DNA from: CAZWVM01 sp964637705
GTDB taxonomy: Bacteria; UBA8481
Length of the DNA: 9,771 bases
Reading direction: 5' to 3'
Assembly (NCBI GenBank): GCA_964637705.1
Contig: CAZWVM010000132.1
Coordinates: forward strand, 1-9,771
Shown here: piece by piece, positions 1 to 5,492 of the stretch
Layout of the letters: each line of letters opens with the position of its first letter
How positions within the stretch are numbered: the stretch's first letter is position 1
Notes under the pieces: generated by a model
Databases searched by the model: none
Told to the model about the DNA's origin: nothing
Seen by the model: only the letters and a program-made list of their open reading frames with translations
Program-made: the position numbers and the translations under genes

Positions 1-52
<52 letters not shown>

Positions 53-57
53 AGAGG

Positions 58-86
58 ATAGTAGCGAAGGAAGAGGTCCGATGCAA
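58..86 (-). promoter_or_regulatory. sigma70-type promoter of tRNA-fMet
   Basis: On the minus strand, TTGCAT (86-81) and TACTAT (63-58) are separated by exactly 17 nt, a good match to -35/-10 consensus. The spacing predicts a start near 51-53, almost at the mature tRNA 5' end (52), leaving little or no 5' leader. No other gene lies upstream on this strand in the window, so this promoter probably drives the tRNA alone or with downstream genes beyond the edge. The box calls are read from sequence; activity is inferred. Confidence 0.65.
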
Positions 87-171
87 GGGAAAGTCGCGCG
101 CGAGGGGTGATCGGCGGGGCGGAGCGAGAAGTGGTGGCCTTCAAGGGGAAACATCTGATATCTATGGGCCG

Positions 172-1074
172 ATGGCGATGGAAGGAAATGCGGCACGGCG
201 GCTGCTCGTCACCGGCGGCAGCGGGTTCCTCGGCTGGAACCTCTGCTCGCTCGCCGCCTCGAGCGGCGGCTGGAACGTCTACGCCGCCTACCTGCACCAC
301 GCGGTCGCGCCGAGCGGCTGCATCCCCGGCCGCGTCGATCTCACGTCCTACGCGGAATTGCGCGCGGCACTCGATGCGATCCGGCCCGACGCGGTCGTCC
401 ACTGCGCCGCCGCGTCGCAGCCCAACTGGTGCCAGGAGCACCCCGCCGAGAGCCGCCGCATCAACGTCGAGGCCACGGTCAACATCGCCGGGCTCTGCGC
501 CGATCGCGGCATCCCCCTCGCCTTCACCTCCACCGACCTCGTCTTCGACGGCCGCAACTCCCCCTACAAGGAATCGGATCCCGTCTCCCCCGTCAGCCTC
601 TACGCCGAGCAAAAAGTCGAGGCGGAAACCGGGGTCATGGAACGGCACCCGGCCGCGGCCGTCTGCCGCATGCCCCTCATGTACGGCGTCCCCGGCCCGG
701 CCGCGCAGAGCTTCGTCCAGCCCTTCCTCAAGGTCATCCGCGAGGGCAAGGAGCTCCGCCTCTTCACCGACGAGTTCCGCACCCCCGTCAGCGGCCGCGC
801 CGCCGCCGCCGGTCTTCTCATGGCCCTCGAAAAGGTCCAGGGCCTCATCCACCTCGGCGGCCGCGAGCGCGTCTCGCGCTACGAGATGGGCCGGATCCTC
901 GTCGAGGCGCTCGAGATCCCGAACGCCCGCATCACTCCATGCCTCCAGTCTGATGTCCCCATGTCCGCGCCCCGCCCCAAGGACGTCTCGCTCGATTCGG
1001 CGAAGGCCTTTGAACTGGGCTACGAACCGCCGGAGATCAGGGGGGAGATCGCACGGATGAGGGTTGAACTCTGA
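172..1074 (+). CDS. RmlD-like extended SDR (dTDP-4-dehydrorhamnose reductase family)
   Basis: A 300-residue NAD(P)-dependent extended short-chain dehydrogenase/reductase. The N-terminal Rossmann motif TGGSGFLG is at residues 14-21, followed by a DLTS segment (56-59), the active-site strand STDLVFDG (120-127) and the catalytic YAEQK (Y144, K148). The C-terminal RPKDVSLDSAKAFELGY (268-284) is typical of RmlD and sugar-nucleotide reductase relatives. Family members reduce 4-keto-deoxysugar nucleotides in the cytoplasm; the substrate here cannot be told, and no rml partners are visible. The start is ATG 172 or ATG 178, two codons later; neither has a clear Shine-Dalgarno. A weak TGATAT at 156-161 could make a near-leaderless message. 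The upstream gap (87-171) otherwise shows nothing. It stands apart from the haem cluster, separated by a 377-bp repeat region. Confidence 0.88.
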   Translation: MAMEGNAARRLLVTGGSGFLGWNLCSLAASSGGWNVYAAYLHHAVAPSGCIPGRVDLTSYAELRAALDAIRPDAVVHCAAASQPNWCQEHPAESRRINVEATVNIAGLCADRGIPLAFTSTDLVFDGRNSPYKESDPVSPVSLYAEQKVEAETGVMERHPAAAVCRMPLMYGVPGPAAQSFVQPFLKVIREGKELRLFTDEFRTPVSGRAAAAGLLMALEKVQGLIHLGGRERVSRYEMGRILVEALEIPNARITPCLQSDVPMSAPRPKDVSLDSAKAFELGYEPPEIRGEIARMRVEL

Positions 1075-1080
1075 TCGGAG

Positions 1081-1119
1081 TTCACATTCACATGGATTTT
1101 CAGGATGAGCAGGATGGAG
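1081..1119. repeat. short direct-repeat module after the SDR gene
   Basis: Two abutting copies of TTCACA (1081-1092) lead into GGATTTT and then two near-tandem CAGGATG copies (1101-1107 and 1110-1116), each followed by a purine-rich tail. The module begins 6 nt after the SDR stop codon. From memory, similar strings (CAGGATG...CAGGATG next to an ACATGGATT motif) recur between genes in many environmental bacterial genomes, so this is probably a dispersed noncoding element. It has no T-tract hairpin and is not a convincing terminator. Confidence 0.5.
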
Positions 1120-1333
1120 ATTCAAAATGAAAACCGCACATTTCGGGTCATGGAGAATGAATCGTTCCTGATAAGAACCGCACCTTTTCGGTCGCGGAGA
1201 AGATCGCATTTCCAATGAAAACCGCACCTCTCATGGTCTGGAGAATGATCCATTTCTGAATCGATCCCCTGTGCGGGCGTGAAGAAGATCGCGTTCCACA
1301 TGAAACCACTCCTCTGCGGCTCCTTGGTGATTT

Positions 1334-1355
1334 GAATCCTCACTCCTGATAGAAT
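1334..1355 (+). promoter_or_regulatory. candidate promoter / operator upstream of hemE
   Basis: The segment reads GAATCC, TCAC, then GATAGAAT. TAGAAT (1350-1355) is a 5 of 6 match to a -10 box and would start transcription near 1362, 22 nt before the leader ORF. No well-spaced -35 is present; TTGGTG at 1324-1329 is 20 nt away, which is long. A similar string lies at 2662-2682 before hemN. It sits at the end of the tandem array, so it may be repeat sequence rather than a selected site. Confidence 0.4.
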
Positions 1356-1377
1356 CCTCCCCTCGGAACGAGGGAGG
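1356..1377 (+). promoter_or_regulatory. hairpin covering the leader-ORF ribosome binding site
   Basis: CCTCCCCTCG (1356-1365) can pair with CGAGGGAGG (1369-1377) across a GAA loop, giving nine pairs with one bulged C. The right arm contains GGGAGG, the Shine-Dalgarno for ATG 1384, so the stem would hide it. No T-tract follows, so it is not a classical terminator. If transcription starts as late as about 1362, the left arm would be partly missing; the hairpin matters only for a start further upstream. Confidence 0.45.
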
Positions 1378-1383
1378 AAGACC

Positions 1384-1449
1384 ATGCAGGCTGGCGCCGG
1401 AGGCTCAGGTGTGAATGTGACGGTGCCTCGCGCCGCGAACCGGGCCTGA
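1384..1449 (+). CDS. possible 21-residue leader peptide before hemE
   Basis: ATG 1384 is preceded at good spacing by the purine-rich GAGGGAGGAAG (1370-1380), the clearest Shine-Dalgarno in the window. The reading frame gives 21 residues (MQAGAGGSGVNVTVPRAANR plus A) and stops with TGA at 1447-1449. The hemE GTG start follows after 2 nt and has no ribosome binding site of its own, which fits translational coupling through this small ORF. The peptide is Gly/Ala-rich with no signal peptide, membrane segment or run of one amino acid that would suggest a classical attenuator. The arrangement is seen directly; expression and function are inferred. It could simply be the ribosome entry site for hemE. 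Confidence 0.45.
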   Translation: MQAGAGGSGVNVTVPRAANRA

Positions 1450-1451
1450 CC

Positions 1452-2489
1452 GTGCCCCTCCTCTCGGCCCGCGATCGATTCCTCCGCGCCTGCGCCTCCA
1501 AGCCCGTCGATCACCCTCCGACCTGGTTCATGCGCCAGGCCGGCCGCTGCCTCCCCGAGTACCGGGAGCTGAGACTGAAGCATTCCTTCCTCGACCTCGT
1601 CCGCACGCCGGAACTGGCGACCGAGGTGACCCTGCAGCCGATCCGCCGCTTCGCCTTCGACGCGGCCATCATCTTCTCCGACATCCTCGTCATCCCCGAG
1701 GCCCTGGGCCTGCCGTACCACTTCGACGAGAAGGGCATGAAGATGGAGCGGCTGGTGAAGTCGATGAAGGAGATCTCCAGGCTCGACCCGGTACCCGTGC
1801 CGAGGAAGCTCTCCTACGTCGCCGAGGCTCTCGCCTTGACCCGCCGGAAGCTCGGCGCCGAAACCGCGCTCATCGGCTTCGCGGGTTCGCCCTGGACGCT
1901 CGCCTGCTACATGATCGAGGGCACGGGCTCGCGCGAGTTCACCGAGATGCGTCGCCTCGCCTACGAGGAGCCGAAGCTCCTCGACGCGCTCCTCGCCAAG
2001 CTCTCCGACAGCCTCGTCCGCTACCTGAAGATGCAGATCAAGGCCGGCGCCGACGCGGTGCAGATCTTCGATTCCCTCGGCGGCGCCCTGCCCCCCGACC
2101 TCTTCCCCGCCTTCTCCGCCCGCTGGATCACGCGCGTCATCAAGGCCCTGAAGAGCCCGGTCCCGGTCATCGTCTTCTCCAAGGGCGTCCACGCGAACTG
2201 GAACGATCTCGCCGCGACCGGCGCGAACGTCGTCGGCGTGGACTGGGGCGTGCGCCTCTCCGACGCGCGCAGCTCCCTCCCGAAACGGATCGCCCTCCAG
2301 GGCAACCTCGACCCCGCGATCCTCCTCGGCCCACCCGCCGCCGCCCGGCGCGCCGCGCGCCGCATCCTCGACGAGATGAAGGGCCGGCCTGGCCACGTCT
2401 TCAACCTGGGCCACGGCGTCCCGCCGGAGGCGCGGCTCGAGACGATGGCCGCGGTGCTCGAGACAGTGCGTTCATGCCGGGCTTCCTGA
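1452..2489 (+). CDS. hemE: uroporphyrinogen III decarboxylase
   Basis: A 345-residue cytoplasmic enzyme that removes four acetate carboxyls from uroporphyrinogen III to give coproporphyrinogen III, at the usual family length. Signature WFMRQAGR is at residues 25-32, with the substrate-binding arginines R28 and R32. Further family positions are the catalytic Asp in FSDILVIPEALG (D77), Y153 in PWTLACYMIEG, S208 in FDSLGG, GNLDP (284-288) and H321 in FNLGHG. The start is GTG 1452, the only reasonable start in frame: it puts the DRFLRAC helix at residue 8, as in relatives. It has no Shine-Dalgarno and probably depends on the leader ORF. One oddity is Cys at residue 33, where most homologues have Tyr (RQAGRY). 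It is separated from hemN by 202 bp of repeats, so it may form its own unit. Confidence 0.96.
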   Translation: MPLLSARDRFLRACASKPVDHPPTWFMRQAGRCLPEYRELRLKHSFLDLVRTPELATEVTLQPIRRFAFDAAIIFSDILVIPEALGLPYHFDEKGMKMERLVKSMKEISRLDPVPVPRKLSYVAEALALTRRKLGAETALIGFAGSPWTLACYMIEGTGSREFTEMRRLAYEEPKLLDALLAKLSDSLVRYLKMQIKAGADAVQIFDSLGGALPPDLFPAFSARWITRVIKALKSPVPVIVFSKGVHANWNDLAATGANVVGVDWGVRLSDARSSLPKRIALQGNLDPAILLGPPAAARRAARRILDEMKGRPGHVFNLGHGVPPEARLETMAAVLETVRSCRAS

Positions 2490-2513
2490 TGATCGCACCC
2501 GGTTCACCACCCG

Positions 2514-2540
2514 CCCGCCTCTCGAAAGGCTCGAGGCGGG
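2514..2540. terminator. GC-rich hairpin after hemE, terminator-like without T-tract
   Basis: CCCGCCTC (2514-2521) and GAGGCGGG (2533-2540) form a perfect 8-bp stem with an 11-nt loop, 24 nt after the hemE stop codon. No run of T follows, so intrinsic termination is uncertain. It could stabilise the 3' end of the hemE message or only attenuate read-through into hemN. Confidence 0.4.
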
Positions 2541-2543
2541 CTC

Positions 2544-2609
2544 GAGACACGGGAGACACGGAGAGATTCTCTTCGACATTCGTTCCTCCGTGCCTCGGTG
2601 CCTCCGTGG
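2544..2609. repeat. imperfect palindrome built from short tandem repeats
   Basis: The left arm has two exact copies of GAGACACGG (2544-2552, 2553-2561). The right arm has three 8-mers, CCTCCGTG, CCTCGGTG and CCTCCGTG (2585-2608). The arms are complementary over about 15 positions with a few mismatches, so the element can fold as a long hairpin with a ~20-nt AT-richer loop. From memory, cassettes of the CACGGAG / CTCCGTG type are scattered between genes in many environmental genomes. An ORF across it (2474-2695) has no credible protein. It behaves as a REP-like intergenic repeat. Confidence 0.6.
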
Positions 2610-2630
2610 TTTCATCCGGAACGATGAAAC
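2609..2630. repeat. perfect 8-bp inverted repeat (hairpin)
   Basis: GTTTCATC (2609-2616) and GATGAAAC (2623-2630) are exact reverse complements separated by CGGAAC. This abuts the right arm of the larger palindrome and is probably its terminal part. It lies 62 nt before the hemN start. An operator or RNA hairpin role is possible but unsupported. Confidence 0.45.
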
Positions 2631-2661
2631 ACGCGGACAGATTCGTTCCGCACCGGCCTCG

Positions 2662-2682
2662 GAATCCGCTCACCGATAGAAC
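2662..2682 (+). promoter_or_regulatory. candidate promoter / operator upstream of hemN
   Basis: GAATCC, CTCAC and GATAGAAC occur here in the same order and nearly the same spacing as at 1334-1355 before hemE. If TAGAAC (2677-2682) is the -10 box, transcription would start around 2689, only a few bases before GTG 2692, giving a leaderless or near-leaderless hemN message. That would fit the absence of a Shine-Dalgarno. No clear -35 is seen. Confidence 0.35.
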
Positions 2683-2691
2683 GATCATCCG

Positions 2692-4056
2692 GTGACCCGT
2701 CTCTCGGTCGATCTCGCGCTGGCGAAGAAGTACGGCCGCCCCGGGCCCCGCTACACCTCCTACCCGCCGGCGCCGCATTTCAGCGCGGATCTCTCGAAGG
2801 AGGCCCTCCACGCGGCCTTCGCCTCGAGCTCCGCTCCGCCCTACTCGCTCTACTTCCACATCCCCTTCTGCGAGTCGCTCTGCTGGTTCTGCGGCTGCAA
2901 CAACCTCATCCGCACCCACCGCGGCACGGCCGGGGATTACCTCGGCCTCCTGGAACGCGAGATGGACCTGAAGGCCGCCTGGCTCTCCGCGGGCCGCGCG
3001 GCCACGCAACTCCACTGGGGCGGCGGCTCCCCGAGCTTCCTCCTGCCCGAGGAGATCGCGCGCCTCGGCGCCGCGATCCGCGCGCGCTTCGACCTCGCCC
3101 CTAACGCGGAGTGCGCCGTGGAATTGGACCCGCGCGACATCACGCCCGAGCACGTCCCGGCGCTCGCCGCCGCCGGCTTCAACCGCGCCTCGCTCGGCGT
3201 CCAGGACAACGACCTCAAGGTGCAGAAGGCCGTGAACCGCATCCAGTCGCCCGAGCTCACCTCCTCGCTCGTCCGCGACCTGCGCGCCCACGGCTTCCGC
3301 TCCGTCAACCTCGACCTCATCTACGGTCTCCCCTACCAGACCCCGGAGACCTTCGCGCGGACGCTCGCGGACGTCATCGCGCTCGCCCCCGACCGCCTCG
3401 CGGTCTTCAACTACGCGCACGTGCCGTGGATGAAGCCCCAGCAGAAGATCCTGCCGGAGGCGGCGATGCCGTCACCGGAGATGAAGCTCGAGCTCCTGAA
3501 GCTCTCCGTCGAGACCCTGACGGAAGCGGGCTACGTCTACATCGGCATGGACCACTTCGCGCGGCCCGAGGACGAGCTGGTCCGCGCCCAGCGCGCGGGC
3601 ACGCTGGTCCGCAATTTCCAGGGCTACAGCGTCTTCGGCGGCACCACGCTCCTCGGCTTCGGCATGTCCTCCATCTCGCAATGCGAAACCGCCTACGCCC
3701 AGAATCTCCGCGGGCTCGAAGACTACTCGACCGCCCTCCGGGAAGCCCGGATCCCGACCGAGAAGGGGCTCGTCCTCACCGACGAGGACCGGCTGCGACG
3801 TACCGTCATCATGACTCTCATGTGCAACCTCGTCCTCGACGTCGAGGATCTCTCCTCGAGGCTCGGCCTCGATCTCCGCGCGCACTTCGCTCCGGAATGG
3901 GAGAAGCTCCCGCCCTTCGCCGAGGACGGTCTCCTGGAGGTGACGCCGCGCGGCGTCGCGGTGACGGAGACCGGGCGGCTCTTCGTCCGCAACATCGCGA
4001 TGGTCTTCGACGCGCGGCTCGGCGAGGGACCGGGACGGTACTCGAAGACGGTATGA
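2692..4056 (+). CDS. hemN: oxygen-independent coproporphyrinogen III oxidase (radical SAM)
   Basis: A 454-residue cytoplasmic radical SAM enzyme that converts the two propionates of rings A and B of coproporphyrinogen III to vinyl groups without O2. The 4Fe-4S motif is in YFHIPFCESLCWFCGCN, with ligands C60, C64 and C67 and the extra C69 that marks true HemN. Also visible are GPRYTSYP (18-25), the SAM-binding HWGGGSPSF (108-116), ELDPRDITPEH, SLGVQDND, LDLIYGLPYQT, NYAHVPWMKPQQK and YIGMDHFARPEDEL. The HemN N-terminal arm and the C-terminal domain are complete, which distinguishes it from HemW. GTG 2692 matches the family N-terminus but lacks a Shine-Dalgarno. The 3' end overlaps hemY by 4 bp (ATGA). 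Confidence 0.97.
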   Translation: MTRLSVDLALAKKYGRPGPRYTSYPPAPHFSADLSKEALHAAFASSSAPPYSLYFHIPFCESLCWFCGCNNLIRTHRGTAGDYLGLLEREMDLKAAWLSAGRAATQLHWGGGSPSFLLPEEIARLGAAIRARFDLAPNAECAVELDPRDITPEHVPALAAAGFNRASLGVQDNDLKVQKAVNRIQSPELTSSLVRDLRAHGFRSVNLDLIYGLPYQTPETFARTLADVIALAPDRLAVFNYAHVPWMKPQQKILPEAAMPSPEMKLELLKLSVETLTEAGYVYIGMDHFARPEDELVRAQRAGTLVRNFQGYSVFGGTTLLGFGMSSISQCETAYAQNLRGLEDYSTALREARIPTEKGLVLTDEDRLRRTVIMTLMCNLVLDVEDLSSRLGLDLRAHFAPEWEKLPPFAEDGLLEVTPRGVAVTETGRLFVRNIAMVFDARLGEGPGRYSKTV

Positions 4057-5492
4057 AGCGCGTCGCGGTCGTGGGCGGGGGCGTCGCGGGGCTCACCGCC
4101 GCCTTCGGCCTCGCCGAGGCCGGGTTCGAGGTGACGGTGCTGGAAGCGGACGAGCGCGCGGGCGGTTCGATCGAGACGGCGCGCGAGCAGGGCTTCCTCG
4201 CGGAACTGGGCCCCAGCTCGATCCTCGAGTCGTCCGAGCGAATCGGCGAGCTTCTCGACTCGCTCGCGCTGACCGGCACGCAGAAGATCACGGCGGGCGC
4301 GAGCGCGAAGAACCGCTTCATCGTGAAGGGCGGCAAGCCCGTCGCCACGCCGCGCGGCCCCGTCTCGGCCGTCACCTCCCCGCTCTTCTCCCTCGCCGGC
4401 AAGCTCCGCGTCCTCCGCGAGCCCTTCATCGCGCCGGCGCCGCCGGGCGTCGAGGAGAGCGTGGCGGAGTTCGTGACGCGGCGGCTCGGGCGCGAGGTGC
4501 TCGACTACGCGGTCAATCCCTTCGTCGCGGGCGTCCACGCCGGCGATCCTTCGCGCCTCTCGATCGACCACGCCTTCCCGCGCCTCAAGGCCCTCGAGGT
4601 CGAGGGCGGCTCGCTCCTTTGCGGCGGACTGATGCTCATGAAGCGGCTCAAGGCCGAACGGCGCGCGGCACAGTCGGCGGGAGCCCCAGGCGCTTCGGGC
4701 GCCACGGGCGCCGCGCCGAGAAAACGACCGCGCGGGATCGCGAAGATCTTCTCCTTCCGCGGCGGGCTCGACGTTCTCCCCGCCGCCATCGCGGCCCGCC
4801 TCGAGAAGCGTCTTCTCCTCTCCTCGCCCGTGCGCCGCATCGAGAGGACGAAGAACGGCTGGCGCGTGGAATACGCGCTCGGCGCCATGAGCCGCACGCT
4901 CGAGTGCGACGCCGTGCTCGTCTCCGTTCCCGCGCACGCTCTCCCCACGCTGGAACTCGCCGGCGACGGCCTCGAATCGCTTTCGGTCCTGAGGGAGGTT
5001 CCGTATCCGCCAGTCGCCAGCCTCAACCTCGGCTTCCGTCGCGAGGACATCGCCCACCCGCTCGACGGTTACGGCGCGCTCGTGCCGGAGAAGGAGCCCT
5101 TCCGGATCCTCGGCGTCCTCTTCCCCTCCTCGATCTTCCCGGGCCGCGCGCCCGAGGGTCATCATCTCCTCACCGTCTACATCGGCGGCTCGCGCCACCC
5201 GGACTTCGCGCTCGAGCCGGCGGAACGGATCCGCGAGCAGGCGCTCCGCGAACTCGACCGCCTTCTCGGCGTGAAGGGTGAACCCGTGTATAGCCGGTTG
5301 GCGCTCTACCCCCGCGCGATCCCGCAGAACGAACTGGGGCACAACCGTTTCCTCGCGGCAATCGATGAGGCCGAAACGCGCAACCCGGGCTTCTTCGTCT
5401 CGGGCGCCTTCCGCGGCGGGATCTCCGTCGGCGACGGGATCAAGAACGGGCTCGCGACGGCCGCGCGCATCGCGGATTTTCTCGCGCCATGA
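4053..5492 (+). CDS. hemY: FAD-dependent protoporphyrinogen/coproporphyrinogen oxidase
   Basis: A 479-residue flavoprotein that removes six electrons from protoporphyrinogen IX, normally with O2 as acceptor (also named hemG or cgoX). The FAD-binding GGGVAG (8-13) with E31 ending the second strand, GGSIET (37-42) and ELGPSSI (51-57) form the N-terminal dinucleotide fold. YAVNPFVAGVHAGDPSRLS (152-170) and the C-terminal GAFRGGISVGDGIKNGL (451-467) are family signatures. ATG 4053 overlaps the hemN stop by 4 bp, and an open frame far upstream is only read-through inside hemN. Residues about 202-228 form an Ala/Gly/Arg-rich stretch before KIFSFRGGLDVLP, probably a flexible linker. With HemN upstream and no chdC in view, protoporphyrinogen is the likely substrate; the coproporphyrin form cannot be excluded from sequence alone. 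Confidence 0.94.
   Translation: MKRVAVVGGGVAGLTAAFGLAEAGFEVTVLEADERAGGSIETAREQGFLAELGPSSILESSERIGELLDSLALTGTQKITAGASAKNRFIVKGGKPVATPRGPVSAVTSPLFSLAGKLRVLREPFIAPAPPGVEESVAEFVTRRLGREVLDYAVNPFVAGVHAGDPSRLSIDHAFPRLKALEVEGGSLLCGGLMLMKRLKAERRAAQSAGAPGASGATGAAPRKRPRGIAKIFSFRGGLDVLPAAIAARLEKRLLLSSPVRRIERTKNGWRVEYALGAMSRTLECDAVLVSVPAHALPTLELAGDGLESLSVLREVPYPPVASLNLGFRREDIAHPLDGYGALVPEKEPFRILGVLFPSSIFPGRAPEGHHLLTVYIGGSRHPDFALEPAERIREQALRELDRLLGVKGEPVYSRLALYPRAIPQNELGHNRFLAAIDEAETRNPGFFVSGAFRGGISVGDGIKNGLATAARIADFLAP

Larger units (their letters stand above)
1127..1390. repeat. degenerate ~44-bp tandem repeat array (5-6 units)
   Basis: Units begin at about 1127, 1171, 1215, 1259 and 1300, giving spacings of 44, 44, 44 and 41 bp; a sixth diverged unit starts near 1349. 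Units 1-3 open with ATGAAAACCGCAC, ATAAGAACCGCAC and ATGAAAACCGCAC; unit 5 opens with ATGAAACCACTCC. Alternate units resemble each other most: GGAGAATGA recurs at 1152 and 1240, and GAAGATCGCATTTCCA (1199-1214) returns as GAAGATCGCGTTCCAC (1284-1299), suggesting an ~86-88 bp two-part unit. The period is not a multiple of three, so it is not coding in tandem, although units 1 and 3 each hold an intact 14-codon ORF. The last unit runs into the promoter-like motif and ribosome binding site before hemE. Confidence 0.7.

Noticed and set aside
1127..1259. Genuine 14-residue peptides encoded by repeat units 1 and 3
   Set aside because: No Shine-Dalgarno precedes them, unit 2 breaks the frame, and the sequences differ; coincidence within a repeat is more likely.
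1127..1349. CRISPR array
   Set aside because: The 44-bp units are contiguous and diverged, with no exact repeats separated by unique spacers and no cas genes nearby.
1122..2414. Long minus-strand open frame (430 codons) antisense to hemE
   Set aside because: It is the GC-rich complement of the hemE coding frame, with Glu/Gly/Arg-rich translation and no motif; hemE on the plus strand has full family signatures.
2474..2695. 73-codon ORF between hemE and hemN
   Set aside because: It reads straight through the palindromic repeats and its translation is the kind of spurious peptide such repeats give; no ribosome binding site.
3111..4052. N-terminal extension of HemY within hemN
   Set aside because: The frame is merely open inside hemN; the FAD-binding strand begins at the ATG at 4053 that overlaps the hemN stop, as expected for the family.
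3723..5342. 539-codon minus-strand frame antisense to hemN/hemY
   Set aside because: Low-complexity Arg/Glu/Ala translation typical of antisense frames in GC-rich genes; no conserved motif or ribosome site.
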